Made by a program: the position numbers and the translations under genes. The notes below the pieces were generated by a model. It had not been told where the DNA came from and did no database searches. It worked only from the letters and a program-made list of their open reading frames with translations. Positions 25,602 through 34,600 of a stretch of 40,007 bases of DNA are shown here, piece by piece (within the stretch, counting starts at the first letter, position 1; every line of letters starts with the position of its first letter). This DNA comes from Clostridiaceae bacterium (GTDB lineage: Bacteria > Bacillota > Clostridia > Saccharofermentanales > DTU023). Where the stretch lies: positions 1-40,007 of the forward strand of contig JAAZKK010000091.1 in assembly GCA_012799825.1 (NCBI GenBank), in the 5' to 3' direction.

Positions 25602-28600
25602 ATGAAAATAAGAACAAAGAAGTTTTTTGTCCTGTTGCTGACAATCTTGTTGATGTGGCAGGTTTTGCCTTTCCAAGTAATGGCGGAACCACCGGAGATC
25701 ATCGTTTCCGATCCCGTTAACCTTCAAGGTAATCTTGGTAACGGCGTTCGAGGCGGCGCGAAAGCAGTGTACCATACCGTTCATTTTAAGAAACATAATG
25801 GCGACGACTTAGAAACCGTCAATAACGTTCTTGACGGTACAAAACTAAGTGAAATCGCACCGGAGGCGCCTGTTCGTGAAGGCTACACTTTTGTGCAGTG
25901 GTCGCCGCCGGAAACGTACATCACCGGCGAAACAGCGTCAACTTTCGAATTCATCGCCCAGTACCGCTCCACCAACCTGTATGAACTGAACATCAAGTAC
26001 GAGTATGAAAACGGCTCTCCTGCCGCCCTCTCATACATGGCCACCTATGCGTACGGTGAAACATATAGTGTGGATTCACCGGAAATAGTAGGTTTTGAGG
26101 TTGATATTGCAAACATTTCCGGCACCGCCGGCACCACCCAGGGCGGCGCCACCGAGTTAAATTACACCGTTACCTATACGGCAAGCACCGGTACCCCTTA
26201 TAGAGTGGAACATTATAAACAGAACATCTATGACGATGAATATACCATAGTCGGAACTGATACCCAGACGTTAAATGCTACCACCGGTGCTACGGTGACG
26301 GTCAACAGCAAGGACTACACAGGATTTATCGCTCAAACACCTACACAAGAAGCAACCATCGCTCCGGACGGCAGCACAGTCGTCAAGATGTATTACGACC
26401 GCATTAGCTATATTCTCACCTTCGACACAGCGGGCGGAACCTTCATTGCGCCCTTCCAAGGACGCTATGACGCCGCCATTCCCCCTGTAGCAGATCCTAC
26501 CCGTACCGGCTACACCTTTGCTGGCTGGTCTACCACTATCCCCGACAAGCTTACCGAAAGTCAGACCATCACGGCGCAGTGGACGCCACTCACCAATGTA
26601 CACTATACCTTGGTCTACTGGATTGAAAACGCTGACCCGATCCCCGGCACCAATACATACGAGTACTCTTATCACAGCTCTGCGAACCGCACGGGTACGG
26701 CAGGTAACATATACACCATCGCAGCAACTGATAAAATTGGGATCAATCACTTCACTTACAGCCACTATGATACCGGCCAAACGATTGCCGGTGATGGCAG
26801 TACCGTCATCAATATCTATTACACCCGTAAATCTTATACAGTTGAGTTCAATTTAGATAGATCAAACGCAACGATGACCATCGGCGGAGTTACTTATTAT
26901 TACAATTCCGGACCCCGATATTCTTTTACAGCTAAATATGAATCCGACATTAGCAACTTGTGGCCGACGGCAGAGCATATTCCGCCAGTCCCAGCCTTGA
27001 TTGGTCGTGATTGGAAATTTTACGGCTGGCGCATAGGCTACGCAGGCACAACTTGGATATCGAAACAAACCGTACTAAACGATGAGCTCATTAATCCCAA
27101 TGGAACAAGAACATTTAACGCGAGATGGAGTCGAGGTGTATCTCCCTTTTATCTGCATTATATGTTTGAAAGCCTAGACGGCACCGGCTCACCCTACAAC
27201 GGCATCAACTACAAGGAGGATGCAGCATTAAGCGGGGTGGTAAACTCAGCTGCTACCAGCGGCGACTGGATTGCTAAGCCTATCCCTGGATTGACAAGTG
27301 CGGGCGTGGTAGAAGAGCCAAATCCCGATCCAAACGGCAACTACAACGTCTATTTTTACTACACCAGAAATCCTTACACATTGGACTTCTATAGCCATGG
27401 GCAGGTCGTTCCGGGAAGCGCCAAGACCGTTAAATATGGTGACACCATTGAGATGTACAATTTTACTCCGGAGATCCCTGCCGATTTACCGGATCATTCT
27501 TTCGGCGGATGGTACACCACAGCAGACTGTACGCCGGGTACGGAGTTCGTGTGGTCAGGCGCTACAATGCCCGCTCACAATCTGCGCTTGTTCGCCAAAT
27601 GGAGCCCGCCAATATATTACGTATACTTTAACTACACAAAGCCTGACGGCACTGTCGCGCAACTTGACGTGCAACAAGTCCCGCAAGGGCAGAAAGCCGA
27701 CCGTCCGGCAGACCCTGCAGCTATTCCCGGCTATGACTTTGACGGCTGGTATTACGCAGGCACTTCAACGAAGTACTCCTTTGACGCTCAGGTGTTTTCG
27801 ACGCTGAATCTCACCGGACGATATCTGCCGAAAAACGACCGCTCTTATACGGTTCACTATCTCCGTGCTGCAGACGATACTGAATTATTTGATTCAAAAA
27901 CGGTAACCGGACAAACGACCGGCTCAACCGTCACCGAGCAAGCTGTAGAAGTTTCAGGTTACTTGCCTGACGCACTAAGCAAGACGATTACGTTAGGTGC
28001 GGAAAATAACCTCATCACATTCTACTACGGCACGCTCAACGTGGACTATACGGTTCGCTACGTAGAACGCGATACCGGCACCGAACTCCTTCCTCCGGTC
28101 ACCAAAAACAGTGTAGGCCATGCCGTGGTGACCGAAACGGCTCCTGTCATCACCAACAAACCCTATCAAATGCCCGATAACAGCTGGGTTATTGTGGACT
28201 TCACACCGGATAGGCCTCAAAAATCCCTCACACTGACGTCTAATCCCGAGTTGAACGTTATCACTTTCTACTACGAGTACGTTATCAAGAACCATTATGA
28301 GGTGCGCTACCTGGAAATAGACACCGATCCCGCAGTTGTTTTGTCGGAACCGAAACATGTCATCACTGCTAAAAACGAAGTAGTTGAGCTGGCTAAATCG
28401 ATCACAAACTATCGTCCGCATAGTGTGGTAAGTACCTATCCGGATCTTGAAAGGAGCAGTAGCGCTAACTATATCTCTACAGGTCTGGAGGTCAGTGATC
28501 CTGTAAATCAGCCCCCGCAGGTGATCACTTTTTACTATATGCCTGAACGCATCGAGATCACCGGAACTAAGACTTGGGTAGATGCAGGTATTTCTGCTCC

Positions 28601-31600
28601 GGATGAGAGGCCGCAATCCTTGTCGCTCACTCTTTACGCTAACGACGTCGCCCTCTCGCCACAACCCGTGCCGAATTGGACGGATAATGGCAACAACACT
28701 TGGACTTACCGATACATCAACTTGCCCGCTGCAGTAGGTGGAATAACGCAAATCTACACCGTAAGGGAGACTGTTCCCGACAACTATATTGCCAACTATA
28801 CTGATGTCAATCTAAACGATCATGGCGGCACCAACATTATCAACACCCTAGATGGTGGCACCACCACTTTCTCCGGTACAAAAACGTGGGTCGCAGAGCC
28901 TGACTCATTCGGATTTGCCCCCCGACCGACCGATTTGGAATTGACTTTCTACCGTCAAGGTATAAACGACACCGGCTGGGTAAAAATGAACCCGCAGCCT
29001 GAGTATGATTGGAACAAAAACGCAAGTGAAGACACTTGGACGTACACTGCCAACGGTTTGAAGAAGTATGAAAACGGCCATCTTATAGAATACAAGGCAG
29101 AAGAAACGGTACCACTCGGCTACGAACAAATCTTAGATAACGGTCAAGATTTCACAAACGAAATCATCTACACAACAGCTACAGTAACGTGGGTCAACGG
29201 TCCTGAAACCCGCCCCACCATTTGGTTAAAGATATACCAACAGGTAGGAGAGAACGGCACCCCCGAACAGGTCACCTACACCGGATTGAAAGAACTTGAT
29301 AGCAGCACAACTGAAGTGACATGGCGCGGCTTGTACGATAAAGATGAATACGGCAATCCCTACATTTTCACGGTGCGCGAAGTAGATGCCGAAGGCAATG
29401 ACTGGACACCGGATAATTACACCAAAGTAGAAAACGGCCTAAACGTAACCAACACCTACGTCATCCCTACCAATGGCAAAGCCACCGCCACCAAGACATG
29501 GGTCAACGGCGCCGCCACACATCCTGATCTGTGGCTACAGCTGTGGCGTAAAACTACTACCGGTACTCCCTTGATAGATCAACCCGTACCCAATCGTGAC
29601 CCCGTCAAAGTCGCCTCGACCGGCGATTTCTCCCACGAGTGGACCGGTCTTGAAACGACCGACATCAATGGTAATGCTTACACATTCTACGTCAAAGAGG
29701 GCCAGTTGAACGGCTCCACCTTCACCGAAGGTGTTCCGGAATACTATCAGCTAACTGAAGGAGAAGGCACTCTCAATCTGACGAATACTTACGAGATACC
29801 CACTAATGGCAGTTTCGAAGCCACTAAAGTTTGGGTGAACGGCACCGAGGTAACGAAGCCTGCCGTATGGTTCCAGTTGCAACGCCGGGTTAGCGGCACC
29901 GAGACTTGGGAACCTGTGCCGAATGTTGCGCCGTTACAGGTGCCGGCTGGTGCCCCTTACACCGTCAATTGGACCGACTTAGAAGAAACAGACTCCGCCG
30001 CACAGCCCTACGAATTTGGTGTGGTGGAAGGCACCTATGCAGCCGGCATCTTCACACCTGGAAGCCCTGATCCCTTTGTGCTTACCGGCGGCGAATACAC
30101 AAATGAGATCACCAATACCTATGTCTCCCCTAAGCGGGAAGACATTACCGTAACCAAGGTCTTTGCTACCACTTGCCCCGGAGCTACGGCGCCTGTAACC
30201 GCCGTCACCTTAGAACTGTTGCGTGAGTCCGCCGCTGTGGCGCCCCACAAAGTTGGTGAAGTCACCCTGGACGGCAACATTGATTCTGTTGAGTTCTACC
30301 CTTGGAAGGCGAAGTTCACTGACTTGGACGCCAAAGACATATACGGCAACGATTACATCTACAAAGTTAATGAACTCAATGTCCCTGCCAATTATGAAGA
30401 CACCTACGATCAAAATACCTTTACCGTCACCAACACTTGGCAGACCATATCCTTCACCGCTAAAAAGGCATGGTCGGGCGGCTACTCCACTATGGATAGG
30501 CCACCTGTAACATTCCAGCTGCAGCGAAAAGTTGGTACGGCAGATCCCGAAAACGTTGGCGCTCCGGTCGTGCTTGACGGCGTCATTGACGATAGTTCCA
30601 GCGACGGCTCAGGCGAGCTTGCACTTTGGACTTATACATGGACATTCCTGCCTAAAAATGACAGCAACAATCAGCCTTACGTCTATTCCGTGGTTGAAAC
30701 TCCCCTGATCGGCTATAGACCCTCCGGTCCGAATGCAGGGGATGCTGTTCCCACCATTACCAACACGTACGAACATGTACACATCGACGCTCAGAAGGTC
30801 ATTAAATATCCCGATGGTATTCCGACTGATCTAGATGGACTCTATTTTGAGTTTGTACTGCAGCGAAAAACGGAGAATATGACATCTTGGGAAACTGTAG
30901 GAGAACCTGCAAAACTGGACGGCTCTGCCGATGGAGTTGACGAAGAGAATGAATCCGGTGAGCGCTCACCTGAGCTCAATCCTCCCTCAAACCAGCTCAT
31001 TTGGAACTATAACTGGAAATACCTTCCAAAGATAGATGCTGATGGACTCGAATATACCTATACAGTGATTGAACCCACTCTGCCCAAAGGCTACGTGCGG
31101 GATAGCATTGAAGGCGATATGAATAATCGCTTTGTCGTTACCAATACTTTCCGCAGCGATATTTTCCGCGCCTTCAAATATTGGGACACGAAGACGGGCA
31201 CGGAGCCGGTAATATTCCGCTTAGAACAGGCAACAGTGGACAGCGATAATTGGATTGACATGGGGGAAGATTATCGCATCGAGCTAAACGGTATAGACGA
31301 CGATGCGGAGAACTATCCTAATGGTCATGCCTACTACGAGGATTCTCCATGGCGCGCTGTATGGATCGGACTTCCTACGCAGAACAATGAAAACGTGTCT
31401 TTCAAATATCGCGTACAGGAAACTCCCCCTGCCAATTACGAAATAGATGCTACATCCAGCGCTTCCACAGCCATCACCAACGTTTCGCTTAAGACCGACA
31501 TTACGGCAACTAAATTGTGGGTAAACGGCGAAACTGTCAGGCCGGACGAAGTTACATTAAGCCTTAGCCGTTATTTTGAGGGTGGAGTAATAAAAGATAA

Positions 31601-34600
31601 TGGCTATGTGCCTCCGCAAGATCGCATCCTCACGGCGCCTTCAGGTGGCGGTGACGATTGGGGAACACATACTTGGAGTGGTGAAGATCGTTTTTATGAC
31701 GATCAGGGCGTGAGAAAAGAGTATGTCTATAAAGTCGAGGCGTCGTATACGCCGCTTAATCCAGACACTCACGGCAGCTTCACATCCGAATGTGAAGTGA
31801 TAGATGGTGTCGACGGTACCCACCACACTATCACCAGTACGTATACGCAGCCTTTCATTGATCTGAAGGCTGCTAAAGTATGGGATGGCGGCGATGTAGA
31901 TAATCGTCCTGCAATTACCATCCGCCTTTGGCGCAGGTATAAAGTCGAGCCAGGTCAACCTGAGCACGAATGGGCACACGCTAATCCTGCTGCCCCCGGA
32001 CATACTCTGGACGGACAAAAGGATCCGGGAATAAACCCGGTGACTAGGGCACAAGAATATGCACCTTGGAAGATGAAGGGGTTAGCTCCCTTAAGAGACA
32101 AACAAGGTAATCTTTTCGAATACAAAATTACAGAAACAGCGACAGTGCCGGGTTTTGAGAATCCAACCTATTTACCCGATCAATTCGTATTCGATGAAGA
32201 AAATGGTGATGAACTTATCCACTTTGTCGTGACCAACAAATACAAAATCCCGACCACCGGCGAGGCGACGGCCACAAAAGTATTTGATGGCGGTAAAAAT
32301 GCGGCTAAACCTGAAATATGGTTCCAGCTATGGAGGAAAACTTCGGACGGTACTGTAGATCAAGCTGTTCCCGGTGTAGACCCGATCAAGATCACCGAAG
32401 CGAGTAATATCACCGCAGAAGGTAACTACGCTTATACATTCCGCAACCTTGAAACCACGAACTTCGACGCCAAACCCTACACTTTCTATGTGAAGGAAGG
32501 CAACTATGACGAAGTTGCTACGACTTTTACGGAAGCCACGATCTTCGATAATTTCACCTTCCTTTCAGGTGCGGGAACCCTGACTCTGATCAACAAATAT
32601 GCTTCACCCACAACAGCAACGGCCAGCGCAACCAAGACTTGGGTGAACGGCCCATCCGCCAACCAAACGGACGTTGTTCTTACGTTGTACCGTAAGACCT
32701 CTACAGGCATAGATGAAGAAGTGCTGGGACCTGATCAGGGAACTTTGGTGAAGGGTGGCGAAGCTCCTGAGTTTACCTATACTTGGGAAGGATTGAAAAA
32801 CACCGATCCAGACGGCAATCCTTACACCTACTATGTGAGAGAACCGAATGTTACCGATGGCAGAATAACCGTCGACGGGTCTAGTTACATCGTCAATCAC
32901 GTAGATAACGCCGGTAATAACTCCACCGCCATTACAAACGCCTACGACCCGCCTGCAGACGCTGCATTCACCGCTACCAAAACGTGGGAAGGCGGACCAG
33001 GCACAAACAAAACAGCCGTAGCACTTGATCTGTACCGCCATAGCATCAATGTGACGACGGAACTGGTTACAGGGGTCACCCCTCAAATCACCGGTGAATC
33101 GCCCACATACACTTACACATGGGAAAATCTGATCTCACGGGACAACAAAGGTGTGCTATACACCTTTACCGTGAAGGAACGGGATGAGGATGCAGACAAT
33201 AATGTAACCATTAATGGCAGTGTCTACAAAGTGACCTATGACACCGATAAAAAGAACGTCACCAACACGTACCAGATACCTAAGGATAAGAATGTTACCG
33301 CCACTAAAACATGGAAGAACGGTTCGAACGTCAGACCGGGTATCTGGTTCAAGCTGCAGCGCCGCACACCCGGAGGCATTTGGCAGGATGTTCCCGGAAC
33401 CAATGCCGAACATGTTCCCGCAGAACTTTCCGTCACTTGGACAGGTCAAGAACGCACTAATTTTAACGGGATTGAGTGGGAATACTCCGTCATTGAGGGA
33501 AAGCTGGTAGAAAATGCATTCAACGAATGGACACCTGATAATTTCACGCTTTCAGGACAGGGTACCCTTAACCTAACAAACACCTACACCATCCCAACCG
33601 ATACTGTCGTCGCCAAAAAGGAATGGGAAAATGGCCCTTCCACAAAACCAACCGTGTGGTTCAAACTGCAACGCGCTATTCCCGGCGGTGAACCGGCGGA
33701 TATCCCTTCCGGAGAAGCAGGCAGCGCTATTTTGAGACTGTTGCCCGGCGTATTGAGCGTCCAATGGGAAAATGTCAAACAGACGGATATTAACGGCAAA
33801 GCCTATACGTTCAGCATTGTAGAAGGTATAGTGAACGAAGCTACTCAGGAATTTACCGCCGGTCTCCCGGCAAGCTACGAATATACTCCAACCCCGATGA
33901 CCGGTTCGCTTGGTGTCGTAAACACGTACACCTGTCCCACCGGCAGCAAAACCACAAAGAAGATCTGGGCTGGCGACGGGCCTCAGCCCTATCCGGAGGT
34001 ATGGCTGCGTCTGGAACGCACGATCAGCCCCACTGCGCAGTTTGAGGTAGTCCCCAATACATTAACTAAGGTGAACATGCCAGAGGACAGCACCGAGAGC
34101 GATCCGATCACTTGGAATAACGTCGCACTGAAGGATCATAACGGCGTGCCCTACGTGTTCCGTGTGATGGAATGCGTATACGATGAAGAAAACAATACCT
34201 TTAATGCCGGTGCTCCCGCCAACTATGTGAGCGACGCCGGACAATATGATTTTGGCGAGGGTCTTCAACAAATCACTAACACTTGGCAGACTTTTGATTT
34301 GTCAGCCGAGATCATCTGGGACGGCGCGCCGGCGGAGGCTTACGGCCTGCCCGCCAAGACTTCGACGTTGTCCCTTTATCGGTGGGATGAAGGCGGCTCC
34401 CGACCCGATGAGCCGTTGGGTTCCGTTCCCCTGACGGGCAACGACGTGAATGTACCGGCACCGGAATTCGGCGGACGTGTTATAACCAATGGCTGGAGAG
34501 TCACAGTGGCTGACCTGCCCAAGAACAACCCTGTTAACGGCAAACCCTACGTCTATTCGGTGGAGCAAACCGGCTATTCGGCCATTTATACGGCAACATC